A DNA stretch of 64,000 nt from Mauremys mutica (Eukaryota > Chordata > Testudines > Geoemydidae): positions 306,608,781-306,672,780 of the forward strand of contig NC_059072.1 of assembly GCF_020497125.1 (NCBI RefSeq), given 5' to 3'. Below, in pieces: positions 55,230-64,000 of this stretch (positions are counted from its first letter, which is position 1; the number at the start of each line of letters is the position of its first letter). The notes beneath the pieces are model-generated. The model was not told the DNA's origin and did not search any database. It saw nothing but the letters and a program-made list of their open reading frames with translations. The translations under genes and the position numbers were made by a program.

Positions 55230-55556
55230 ATTAGGGTTAAGATTTTGTCACAGTTATTGTTAGTAAAAGTCAGGGAGAGGTCACGGGCTTCTGTGAATTT
55301 TTGTTTATTGCCTGTGACCTGCCTGTGACTTTTACTAACAATAATTGTGACAAAATGGGAGGGGGGGGGATCCAGCACTCACCACAGCTGTGGTGCCGGG
55401 GTCCCCCAAGTGCCCACAGAGGCTCATTCAGAGATTCAGGTTCCCTCCCCCCACCGTCCACAGGGTCCCCCATGCCGCCCTCGGCAGCTCAGATCTGCGG
55501 AGGCCCACCATCACCTGTGGCGACTGGGAGCTCCAGGGCCTATGGTCTGTGACAAA
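55230..55556. mobile_element. Probable MITE with 31-bp internal inverted repeat
   Basis: ATTTTGTCACAGTTATTGTT... (55242-55272) pairs with its complement at 55326-55356 with one mismatch. GC-rich sequence follows to about 55550, ending GTCTGTGACAAAT, which recalls the left end. Target duplication not identified. Confidence 0.5.
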
Positions 55557-55560
55557 TGAG

Positions 55561-55785
55561 AGATCCAGGGTCCCCCTGCATGGCCTCCCCCATTCCCTAC
55601 AGATGCATGGCCACCTGTACTATCTGGTGGACTGGGAAGGCTGTGGCCCCAAAAAGCACACTTGGGAGCCTTCCTCCCATGCCCACACCTCTGACTTGGT
55701 GAGGGAATTCCACAAGGCTCACCAGCACAAGCCTGGATTGGCACCCCACCAAAGGAGGACCTTAGGGGAGGGAGAAGTGATGTAA
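55561..55785 (+). pseudogene. Ty3/Gypsy integrase C-terminus with chromodomain (truncated)
   Basis: The product reads GHLYYLVDWEGCGPKKHTWE PSSHAHTSDLVREFHKAHQH KP, the chromodomain fold of chromovirus integrases (YLVDWEGYGPEE.SWEP...DLI.EFH..HP..P). The aromatic and WE/EP core residues are present. The stop TAA lies at 55783-55785, inside the first 5 bp of the following LTR. Everything upstream (gag, RT, integrase core) is missing, replaced by the MITE. In intact elements the chromodomain steers integration to marked chromatin. Confidence 0.75.
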
Positions 55786-56307
55786 GAACCTGCAGGAATA
55801 GAATCTGGGACCACAGCGGTTCTGGGCTGCTGATGCTTCTGCACCACTGGAAGCTTAGGCTGTGTTTCCACTGGAGGACCCTGGGGAGATAGGCTGTGCA
55901 GGAAATACTGCCTAGCAGGGCCTGAGTGGTGGCCCCTTCACAGCCCACTGCTTAATGATGCTAGTGTTTAACCAGGAAATCATCATGGGGAGCTGTGTGA
56001 GCAACAATGCAGACTGACTGCCTGCCTCCACTCCAGATCTTGCTTGCAGCAGACTCTACACTCTGACTCCTGACCTTGATTCGCCCTCGACTTTATTTGC
56101 TTGCTGTCTATAACCCGGTGCCTGACCCCAACTTTCTGATATCCTGACCTGGCTCAACCCCAGCTCTGCTATTTGCCTGCAACTTGCTGCCTAACCCCGA
56201 CCTCCTTGTATTCTGACCCAGCTTGCTCCCAATCCTGCTACTCATCTCCTGACTGCAATTTAGCAGCTGACCAGTGCACACAGGTTGTCCATGGCCTGGC
56301 TCTGACA
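55781..56307 (+). mobile_element. 3' LTR of a Ty3/Gypsy chromovirus (527 bp)
   Basis: It begins TGTAAGAACCTGCAGG right at the chromodomain stop and ends CCTGGCTCTGACA, so the ends are TG...CA. The many CTGACC/CCCAGC blocks are usual for this LTR class. The 5' LTR is absent, so no target duplication can be read. Confidence 0.7.
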
Positions 56308-57773
56308 GTAAGTCCCTGATAAATATGAAGCTGTAACAGTAAGCTATGTTTTAGGTATTTGATTACATAAAAAACCATGGGGATATTTTTAAACGAATTT
56401 TACTTCTTCCAGTGCCATAATAGTTCTGCAGATGTCATTTTAATGTTCCACGCAAAAAATAAATTCACCACTAGAGTGAGATTTAAGCATGGAAAGGTTC
56501 AGCTCAAGATGATTTTTTTTAAATAAGTTTACTGTGTAAGGGAGTGAAATATATGGCTCCTGCAATTTAACTGTGGAATCATTGCTACAACCCAATAATT
56601 AATCTATCTAATGGAGAGCTAAAATCCCATACCCTTTTATCACAAACAGGTATGGCTATTCTAGTCTATCAAACCTTTTTCTGCATAAAAAGCTACCATT
56701 ATTTTCACAACTCAAACCTCATGATACAGTATAATACAATGTGTGTGCCACTAGTAACACTTTGACTGCTAATAAAGACCATCTGGTATTGAAGGATCAA
56801 AGTAAGGAGGACACTTTCATCTCTGAGCAAGAGTCTTCTTAAGCAACTTAAGGAGAGTGCATAATGCAGCCAACGTATCTTTGTCCTTTTGAGCAAACCA
56901 GAAATGAATGTCTGTTAAAATATATGGACATGTTTCACATTCTATAAAATTAACAAACACAATTCTGAATAAATACAGTAACACTCCAATGGATTTTCTC
57001 ATAGTTAGACAATTAATTACATTTTTCATTTTTGTGCACAGATCTCTATTTGAGACTCTGGTACATAGTTATTAGAGATATTTGCATATTGTTGTGCCAA
57101 TATTATATTCCTATCGTCTTTAGTCAAAGACTACAGGAATTAGTGACTCACCGAGGGGTGACTGAGTTACATACAAAAACAAATGCATATTTTCAAGGGC
57201 TAAAATTAAATTGCCTAAAGCATTGCTGATTAAGAAGGCGGAAATGACACTTCAACAACAACTAGATCAGCTTCTGCTGGTTGAAGTACCAAGCTCTTGC
57301 CATGATCACCTGCAACAGGAACCAAATGTCAGTTGCCTGACACCCTTAATATTTCTGAGATTTACATCTTTCCCTGTGCATAACTTTGGAAAACAAGGCC
57401 ATTCTCTCTGTTCATCCTGGTTTGATGATTTTCAGTGGTTTCATTATTCTGAAGTAATGACAGAATACTTTGTTTCTACTGTCATACAGCTTTTAGCGCA
57501 AACTACTTTTGACAAAGTACACAGATGCCTGACTTTTGGCATCCAGGTTAGAAAATTTTTGGTCTAAATTAATTATTTTTTGTTGTAGAGTTTGGCATAA
57601 TTAAGGTCAGCTCTGTTGGGAGCAGAGTCTGCCACCCTTGCTCTTGTTGAATAAGATCTTATCACATGAGTAATCCTATTGAAATCAGTGGGACTCCTTG
57701 GAAAGTAACATAAGTAAGAGGGGCTCAAATCCGGCACTTATTGCTAACCTGTATGTTTAACAAGCTGCATTGT
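56308..57773. other. No gene recognised
   Basis: AT-rich, about 1.5 kb, no motif-bearing frame. Confidence 0.5.
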
Positions 57774-58245
57774 CCTATAAATACAGCCCTACCAATTTCA
57801 TAGCCATGAAAAACATGTCATTGATCTTGAAATCAGCCCTTCCCCATGAAATCTGATCTCCCCTGCTCCTCAGAGCCCGGAGCTCCTAGCTGCTAGTCCC
57901 ACCACGCTGGGGAGGGACAGGAGTTGTCTTTCCCCTGCATGGTGGCTCTTGGTGGGGAGTTCAGACCCACCTCCAGAGGCAGCACCACCTGTCCCTGTCC
58001 CCGCAGCTTCTGGCACCAAGCTTGGGGATTCCTCCCCCTGCAGCTCCTGTCAGAGCTGGGGGCTTCTGCTCCTGCCAACTGCAGCCAAGGTAGCTCGGTC
58101 TTGGGGGCTTCCGCCCCTCCCCCTGCCACCTGAGGTAACCCAGGCTGTAGGCTTCTGCCCACTGTCACTCCAGCCAGAGCTCAGGGTACCTCCCACCACT
58201 CCAGCTGGGTCAGCCTGGGATTGGGGCTTCTCTCTTTCTCCCACC

Positions 58246-58853
58246 CAGGGCTGGATTAACTTTTTGTGGGCCCCCCTGGGGAATGATTGTAAAAGGGGCC
58301 AGGGGTAAAAGCACAGTGGGGCAGGAGCTAGGGTTGGTCTCTGGAGCAAGGGAGGGGTCAGGGGTAAACTGCAAGCACAGCAGGGCTGGCGAGGGGGTAA
58401 ACAGGATCCCCCCCGCCCCTGCCCACATAGAGTGGGTACCTACCCAGTTCTAGCCCATTCTCTTTGTCTCTCTCTGCACTGAGCTGCCCCTCCTCCCACA
58501 GCAGCAGGACAGGTTCTCTTCCAGCCCTCTGGGGTGGGTGTTGGGAGTGGGAGGAGCGGAGGCCAATGTGGTTACTCCTATAACCGGACATTTAGTTTCC
58601 AGTCAGCGCTGCTAACCTCAGGTCCCGTTTTCTACTGGAGTTTCCAGTCTAAAACTGGATACCTGGCAACAGGGCTGCCAGAAAAGCCTGAGGTGGAGAG
58701 AGGGGCAAGCCATTTTTAAAAGTAAGAGGGCTAAGCCTTAAGGGGGGCAAGTGGTGGGTGGGCTAGGGAATGGAGAGGAGCTAGTGGGCAGGGTCACGTC
58801 TGCTGTAGTGTCCAGGTAGGTTGAAGACTGTGTGGATCAGCTGACACAGTATC
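58246..58853. mobile_element. hAT-like piece inside the larger hAT
   Basis: CAGGGCTGGATTAACTTTTT at 58246 is a typical hAT left terminus. GGTTACTCCTATAACCGGAC and CCAGTCTAAAACTGGATACC further on belong to another common repeat with a gTTGCCA-type core. Its right end was not identified. Confidence 0.4.
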
Positions 58854-59214
58854 CAGGGCCAATGCAAGGATATTTTGCACCCTAGGTGAAACTTCCACCT
58901 TGCCTCACCACCCACCAGAGCATCGCTTATTATAAATTTTCAAAAATGAATACAGTGGAGTCACATCTTATGCGGGGGTTAGGTTCTAAGGTCAGCGTGT
59001 AAGAGGAAAATCGCGTATAGTGTATACCGTAGTTTATGGTAATTTTCACTATACGCGATTTTCCTCTTACATGGTGACTTTAGAACCTAACCCCCGCGTA
59101 AGCTGTGACTCCACTGTAGTGTTAAAAAAAATTTTGGGGCACCCTTTTTTGGCACCCCCAAATCTTGGCGCCCTAGGCAGTCGCCTAGTTTGCCTAGTGG
59201 TTACACTGGCCCTG
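58854..59214. mobile_element. Nested hAT element (361 bp)
   Basis: Perfect 8-bp duplication ACAGTATC (58846-58853 and 59215-59222). Ends CAGGGCCAATGCAAGG and, inverted, CAGGGCCAGTGTAACC. CACCCTAGGTGAAACTTCCA and CGCCCTAGGCAGTCGCCTAG lie inside. It is itself interrupted by a palindromic MITE. Confidence 0.95.
58953..59116. mobile_element. Palindromic TA-flanked MITE (164 bp)
   Basis: TA on both sides (58951-58952, 59117-59118). Arms of about 68 bp (58953-59020 and 59049-59116) begin CAGTGGAGTCACA and pair with about five mismatches; the loop is about 28 bp. TA duplication and foldback form suggest a Tc1/mariner-pogo-type MITE. It lies inside the nested hAT. Confidence 0.93.
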
Positions 59215-59241
59215 ACAGTATCCCCAGCCCAGGTGATGTGA

Positions 59242-60405
59242 CAGCCAGTGGTGGATTAAGAGTTAGTGGGGCCTCCCAGCCCTGTGCTCAGCTTCATTTT
59301 TGGGGCTCCTCCTTGGGACCCAGCCAAGAAAAAGAACATTCTCTCTTATCTCCCTCTGCCCCCGTTTTTCATTCTTTTTTCTTCATCCTCCTCCTCCTGT
59401 AAGTAATAGCAAGTAAATGAAAATAAAGTGAGGTACCTTGATTGTTCTTGTAGTCTTAACTTATTTTTCCACAGACCACTAGAAAATCATGGAGGGTCTT
59501 GACAGACCATTTAATGATCTTTCCAAATATTGTAAAAAAATGTTGGGGTGTGGGGTCTGGCCAGGAGCTAGGGCGAGGGAGGGGGCTCAGGGTTGGGGCA
59601 GGATTTTGGGGCATGGAGCGCTTATGTGGGGCAGCTCCTGTTTGATTCTCAGGATGGGGGTGGGGATGTGGGGGGTGCAGGAGTCAGGGCAGGGGGCTGG
59701 CGGTGTGTAAGGGGGTGCAGGGGGCTGGATGTGTGTGGGGAGTGCAGGAGTCAGGGCAGGGGGCTGGGGGTGTGTGAGGGCAGTGCAGGTTTCAGGGCAG
59801 GGGCAGCATGAGGGGGGATGCAGGAATCATGGCTGGGGGCTGGGGAGGTGTGGGGAGTGCAGGGGGTCAGGGCTGGGGAGGTGTGAGGGGAGTGCAAGGG
59901 TCAGGGCAGGGGGCTGGATGTGTGTGAGGGGGTGCAGGGGGCTGGATGTGTGTGGGGGGTGCAGGAATCAGGGCAAGGGGCTCAGGGTATGTGTCTCCCC
60001 CACACCTCCCAAAAGGCTCCTGCCGAGGCTCCAGGCTTCCTCCCCCAGCGGCTCCTGCTGTGGCTGTGGGCTTTCGCTCCTGCTGACTGCAGCCAGGGCA
60101 GCCTGGGCTTGGAGCTTCTATCCTCCCCCCAGCTCCCAGCTGGAAATAGGGGCAGCCTGGGCTCAGGGCTTTCACACCACCCACCCAGCTGTGGCAGTCT
60201 GGGCTGGAGGCTGCCCGGGCTCAAGGCTTCAACCTCGCGGTTGTAGCCAGGGCTCGGGGCACCCGGGCTCGGAGCTTCTTCCTCCAGGGCTCCTGCCAGG
60301 GCTTGGGTGACTTTGATGGGGCTTCCGTCCTGGGGCTGGGCACCCAGTTTTCCAGGGGCCTCCAAATTGGCCAGGGGGGCCCTGCCTAAATCTGTCACTG
60401 GCCTG
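59242..60405. mobile_element. Further hAT-like element inside the larger hAT
   Basis: CAGCCAGTGGTGGATTAAG at the left and CAGGCCAGTGACAGATTTAG on the complement at the right are inverted. Flanking 8-mers differ (TGATGTGA and GACTAGCA), so it may be a chimera or have lost an edge. Confidence 0.5.
59650..59995 (+). repeat. G-rich minisatellite-like array
   Basis: Roughly six to eight imperfect units of 40-55 bp with GTGCAGG, GTCAGGGCAGGGGGCTGG and TGTGTGNGGG. G-runs are dense enough for G-quadruplex formation. Open frames (VRAGGW..., SGQG...) are due to the repeat. Confidence 0.75.
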
Positions 60406-60719
60406 GACTAGCAGCTAGGAGGCCCCACCTGGGGTGCTCCTAGCAGCATGGGGGAGATCCTTCCCACCTCCATCTCCGGGAACTTCCTTTAACTGCCAAA
60501 AGCTTGGCAGCACAGAAGTGAGGGTGGCAATCTTGGGACAGCCCCACACCACAAATTTGCAACCCCCATATCCCATTTTGCATTGGGACCCCCACAGTTA
60601 CAACACTGTGAAATTTCAGATGTAAACATCTGAAATTGTGAAATTGACCAATTTAAAAACCCTCTGGCCATGAAATTGACCAAAATGGACCATGAATTTG
60701 GTAGGGCCCTACCTATAAA

Positions 60720-61303
60720 TTGTTGATACTGTGTGAAATTCTCTCTCTATAATCCAGATGTTGAACACTTTAAATTTGTTGTCTCTGAGTGGATTAGTGT
60801 CTTTTCCATTTAATCCTTCTATTCACCTTGGTACAATAGTTTTACACTTTCAGCTAGTATAAACTTCTCTGTCATCATCCATGTTATTAATAGCAGGGGA
60901 AGAAGCCAGACTTGTGACTTGTTAAGGTCTCTGTTAACATTTTAATGAAAGTATGTAAATTAAATCTTATACAGCATTTACTCTTTTGCTATTCTTGTAA
61001 AGCAATTTTAGCACTGTATAAAATTGATTATAAGAAACCTCTTAAAATAGCTTGAATAATGATAAGTCTGTCAAATTATGTAGAAATGCAGTTGATAATG
61101 TAATTTAAATCTTAGATTCTTCCCCTTCCTCCACAAGCATGGATTTTACCTTTGAAATTAAGCATATCTAGTTCTAAACATCTCATTAAACTTTTATTTT
61201 GATGCATCAACCTGATATTAAAATAGGATCTTTACAATTTGAATCCTTTTATTGGATCATAAAACCAGCAAATAATTCAGCCTGACTGGCTGTTATTTCT
61301 CAC
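60720..61303. other. No gene recognised
   Basis: AT-rich spacer after the hAT. Confidence 0.5.
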
Positions 61304-62520
61304 AGAATCATAGACTTTGGGGTCAGAAGGGACCATTATGATCAGCTAGTCTGACCTCCTGCACAACACAGGCTACAGAATCTCACCCACCCACTCCTGT
61401 ATCAAACCTGTGTCTGAGCCATTGAAGTCCTCAAATCATGGTTTAAAGACTTCAAGATGCATAGAATCTTCCAGCAAGTGACCCAGGCCTCATGCTGCAG
61501 AGGAATGCGAAAAACCCCCAGGACCTCTGCCAATCTGCCCTGGAGGAAAATTCCTTCCCAACCCCAAATATGGCGATCAACTAAACCCTGAGCATGTGGG
61601 CCTGGCATAGTCTCCCTTGATACGTTCCAGCGAGAATCTAGCTGTATCATTCATTACCATATGAAGGACAATCAGTGGATTCTTTCCTGCTCCCATTAGG
61701 AGCCTCTTCAGCCTCAGGTCCACATCCCATATCTTAGCACCCGGCAGACAGCACACACTTCTGTTCTCTGGATCAGCTCTGGTTACAGGACTGTCTGTTC
61801 TTCTCAGTAAGGAGTCTCCAATCACGTAGACCTGCCTTTTCCTGGTGACAGTGTGATTCTCCGGTCTATCCCCTGTTCCCTCTGGCTGCAAGTCCTCTCG
61901 ATTCCTATTCACCTTTGCAATCCTCCACAACCCATCCCATCCTGTATCCTCCTGGGGCTCATGTTTGGTGTCGTTATCTCCATTGACTCTTCCCCTTTTC
62001 TTTAGGACTAGCTGCTCTTCTCTTCTTCCTTGCCCTCTCACCTTCAGCAACCACCTGCTGTGCCCCTTCTTCATTTTCCAACTCTGCAAACCTGTTCCTG
62101 AGCTCTATTTCTCCTTCACTAGCCCATCTTTTTCTCTGCCTGGTTCTCTTAGTCACATGCTTCCACCATCCACTTTCCTCACCCAGCAGTCTCCCCTCAG
62201 AGTTCTTTGGTCCTGCTTCCATCTGCAAGTCTAAGCTTTTCCATTTAGACTCCTCATGTCTTTGCTCCATCATCTGCTCAACCCCCCTTCTAAATTCAAC
62301 CAGAGTTCCCACCTGCATCTCCAATCCTCAGATCTTTTCTTCCATCAGCTCTACCAGGCAGGACTTCGTGCAGATGAAACTCCTATCAGGTACCCCCTCC
62401 AGGATCATGTACATGCTGCAGCTTCCAAATCCAGTCATCTTCACTGTGTCTTCCACTGCTTGGGTCACTACCACTGCTGCCTCTGTATCTGTCATAGCCT
62501 TCTCACCTAAATCCTGTAAA
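61304..62520 (-). mobile_element. Internally deleted CR1: ORF1 joined to the 3' tail
   Basis: Minus-strand reading starts with ORF1 near 62495 and passes through the esterase domain to about 61610, then joins directly to a CR1 3' UTR (ATATTTGGGGTTGGGAAGGA..., ending AAAGTCTATGATTCTGTG). ORF2 is absent. The 3' part equals the tail at 1915-2200. Confidence 0.75.
61610..62495 (-). pseudogene. CR1 ORF1 (esterase) pseudogene
   Basis: From an ATG at 62495: VKMTGFGSCSMYMILEGVPD, SFICTKSCLVELMEEKI (Cys-rich, C..C remnant), a stop, VEFRRGVEQMMEQRHEESK and a long charged helix to about 61974. In another frame, SRKRQVYVIGDSLLRR-type sequence (here TRKRQVYVIGDSLLRRTDSP) contains GDS, then CCLPGAKIWDVDLRLKRLL and IVLHMVMNDTARFS, where the usual GTND is VMND. 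The Asp-x-x-His block has been deleted. It cannot be active. Confidence 0.75.
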
Positions 62521-63053
62521 TATAAGATCCACTAAGCATTTACTTTAAAAATAGGAAATAATTAGGGCCGTTGATTAATCGCAGTTAACTCACACGATTA
62601 ACTCAACAAAATTAATCGTGATTAAAAAAATTAAGTGTGATTAATCACAGTTATAATCACACTGTTAAACTATACAATACCAACTGAAATTTATTAAATA
62701 TTTTGGATGTTTTTCTACATTTTCATGTATATTGTATTCTGTGTTGTAATTGAAATCAAAGTGTATATTATTTTTTATTATAAATATTTGCACTGTAAAA
62801 TGATAAAAGAAATAGTATTTTTCAGTTCACTTCATAGGAGTACTGTAGTGCAATCTCTTTGTTGTGAAAGTGCATCTTACAAATGTAGATTTATTTTTGT
62901 TATGTAACTGCACTCAAACCAAACCAAAACACCACCACCCGCAGCAAAAAAAAACCCCAGGATTTTGTTGAGTTAATCGTGTGAGTTAACTGCAATTAAT
63001 CAACAGCCCTAATTATTTCCTATTTTTAAAGTAAATGTTTAGTGGATCTTATA
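62521..63053. mobile_element. Inverted-repeat DNA element (533 bp, 92-bp arms)
   Basis: Arms 62521-62612 and 62962-63053 are inverted copies with only three mismatches. They include TTGATTAAT(C/T)GCAGTTAAC and ACACGATTAACTCAACAAAA, known to me from a hAT-type family whose end is TAGGGC(C/T)GTTGATTAAT. But here the inverted identity continues about 32 bp beyond that terminus. The loop is AT-rich, non-coding. No clear target duplication. Confidence 0.75.
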
Positions 63054-64000
63054 CATATGAGTGATAAAGAGCATTACCTTTTAAACTTACCAGGGGGAAA
63101 TAATAGATGGGACTTTGAGTAATGAGTTACTATTATCAATATGGTATTTCCATGCAGATAGTTTTCAATGCTACTAACATATAATTCCTTACATGTGCAA
63201 GGAATCCCTTGTGACAGTAGCAGAGCTGCTACTACCATGACTGGCCTCTTTCCCTGCTTATATGTACATGCACTACAAGCATCCTACCTAGCTATGTAAG
63301 GTCTGCAGAAAGGCAGGGCTCCTGCTATCAGCTGTTCTGCTGAGCATATGAATGCCTGCAGAACCTTAAAATTCAAACCCTCTGCTGGGTTATATGTTTT
63401 TTATTTTACCTTTTGAATTGGAGGTTGTCCCCATTCCCCATGAAGATGAAGAGAACAGGAGGGTAGGACTTGCTCCAGTATTCTATATTTTAAAGTTACC
63501 ACAGGGAGCCCCAGTTCTGACTGGTGCTACCATAATACACATGTGAAATAATAATATTTTTGCCTAGCTAAAGTTTCAGAATTCTCTGGAGAAAGTACCC
63601 TTTTGTTTACCAAAGGGAGGAGAGCCACAGAAGGGAGGCTTTACTGTAGCAATCAAGAATGCATCTGATGGGGGGAAAACAATGAGTCATACCCTATTAA
63701 TAGTTGATTGAGGTCCTTGTCCTTTGTGGGGCTCACCTATAATATTCAGTTCCCAACTGTTCACCCTTAACACTTGGGTGCTCACTGAGAGCCTCCTAGA
63801 AACTAAAAACAGATTTCTTCCTCTGAGTTATTTAGCTATGATATATAAGAGATTCTGCCTTTTGGGCCCCTTTTGGCAAGTCCCATAATGGATGAAGGGA
63901 AGAACTCTTGGCCAGTTCTCTGGCACCTGCTGAGACCTGGATAGGCTGGTTGGCCGAATAAATGATCTCAACCTTACCTCAGCTTTGTCTAATCCGCTGT
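63054..64000. other. No gene recognised
   Basis: No supported feature in the last 0.95 kb. Confidence 0.5.

Larger units (their letters stand above)
57782..60711. mobile_element. hAT element (2930 bp with nested insertions)
   Basis: Perfect 8-bp duplication CCTATAAA (57774-57781 and 60712-60719). Left end TACAGCCCTACCAATTTCAT and inverted right end TAGGGCCCTACCAAATTCAT. CATGAAATTGACCAAAATGG lies near the right end as a subterminal repeat. The interior is GC-rich and holds other hAT-type elements (below). No transposase is seen. Confidence 0.9.

Noticed and set aside
59729..60398. 193- and 138-residue frames
   Set aside because: They follow the G-rich minisatellite and GC-rich hAT interior; repeated VRAGGW-type units come from the DNA repeat.
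1..64000. CRISPR array, operon or phage/plasmid feature
   Set aside because: No regularly spaced direct repeats with unique spacers and no prokaryotic gene structure; everything fits a vertebrate repeat landscape.

Overview
This is a stretch of vertebrate nuclear genome made almost entirely of transposable elements and their remains. I found no intact host gene exon, no rRNA, no functional tRNA and no CRISPR. CR1-family LINEs on both strands dominate. They sit with Tx1/L1-type, RTE-type and L2-like LINEs, Penelope-like elements with a GIY-YIG endonuclease, solo LTRs, a chromodomain Ty3/Gypsy fragment, and many hAT and PIF/Harbinger non-autonomous DNA transposons. This mix, especially CR1 dominance with a CR1 whose two ORFs are both open, points to a non-avian sauropsid, most likely a turtle. 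The turtle call is from recollection of repeat families and was not checked against a database.

Layout. 1-8.3 kb is a deep nest on the minus strand: an RTE-type endonuclease gene split by a Tx1/L1-type LINE, itself broken by a Penelope-like element, two hAT elements, a CR1 and a CR1 3' fragment. 8.8-13 kb holds CR1 pieces, a 1.25-kb solo LTR and a small hAT. 13-20 kb is mostly unrecognised sequence with one 792-bp solo LTR and an ancient SINE-like repeat carrying a palindrome. 20.1-23.4 kb is a frameshifted CR1 interrupted by a hAT. 23.9-28.0 kb is the best preserved element: a CR1 with open ORF1 (zinc-finger-like N-terminus plus SGNH esterase) and open ORF2 (endonuclease plus reverse transcriptase), sitting beside an L2-like RT fragment. 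28.9-32.5 kb is a decayed plus-strand CR1 split by a second solo LTR. 34.8-45.7 kb is rich in Harbinger and hAT elements, including two fragments of a Myb/SANT-like protein, a third LTR of the same family in reverse orientation, and a 147-bp minimal Penelope derivative. 45.7-53 kb has old SINE- and LINE-like remains in otherwise anonymous DNA. 53.6-60.7 kb has GC-rich hAT elements, a Ty3/Gypsy 3' end and a 2.9-kb hAT containing a hAT containing a palindromic TA-flanked MITE. 61.3-63.1 kb has an internally deleted CR1 (ORF1 joined to the 3' tail) and a 533-bp inverted-repeat element.

The genes do not form a host pathway. The working units are selfish: CR1 ORF1 and ORF2 would support target-primed reverse transcription, and the Harbinger Myb/SANT protein and Penelope endonuclease are remains of mobility machinery. 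The most useful results are boundaries fixed by target-site duplications (8 bp for hAT, 12-14 bp for Penelope, 3 bp for Harbinger, 4-5 bp for LTRs), which let the order of insertions be read.
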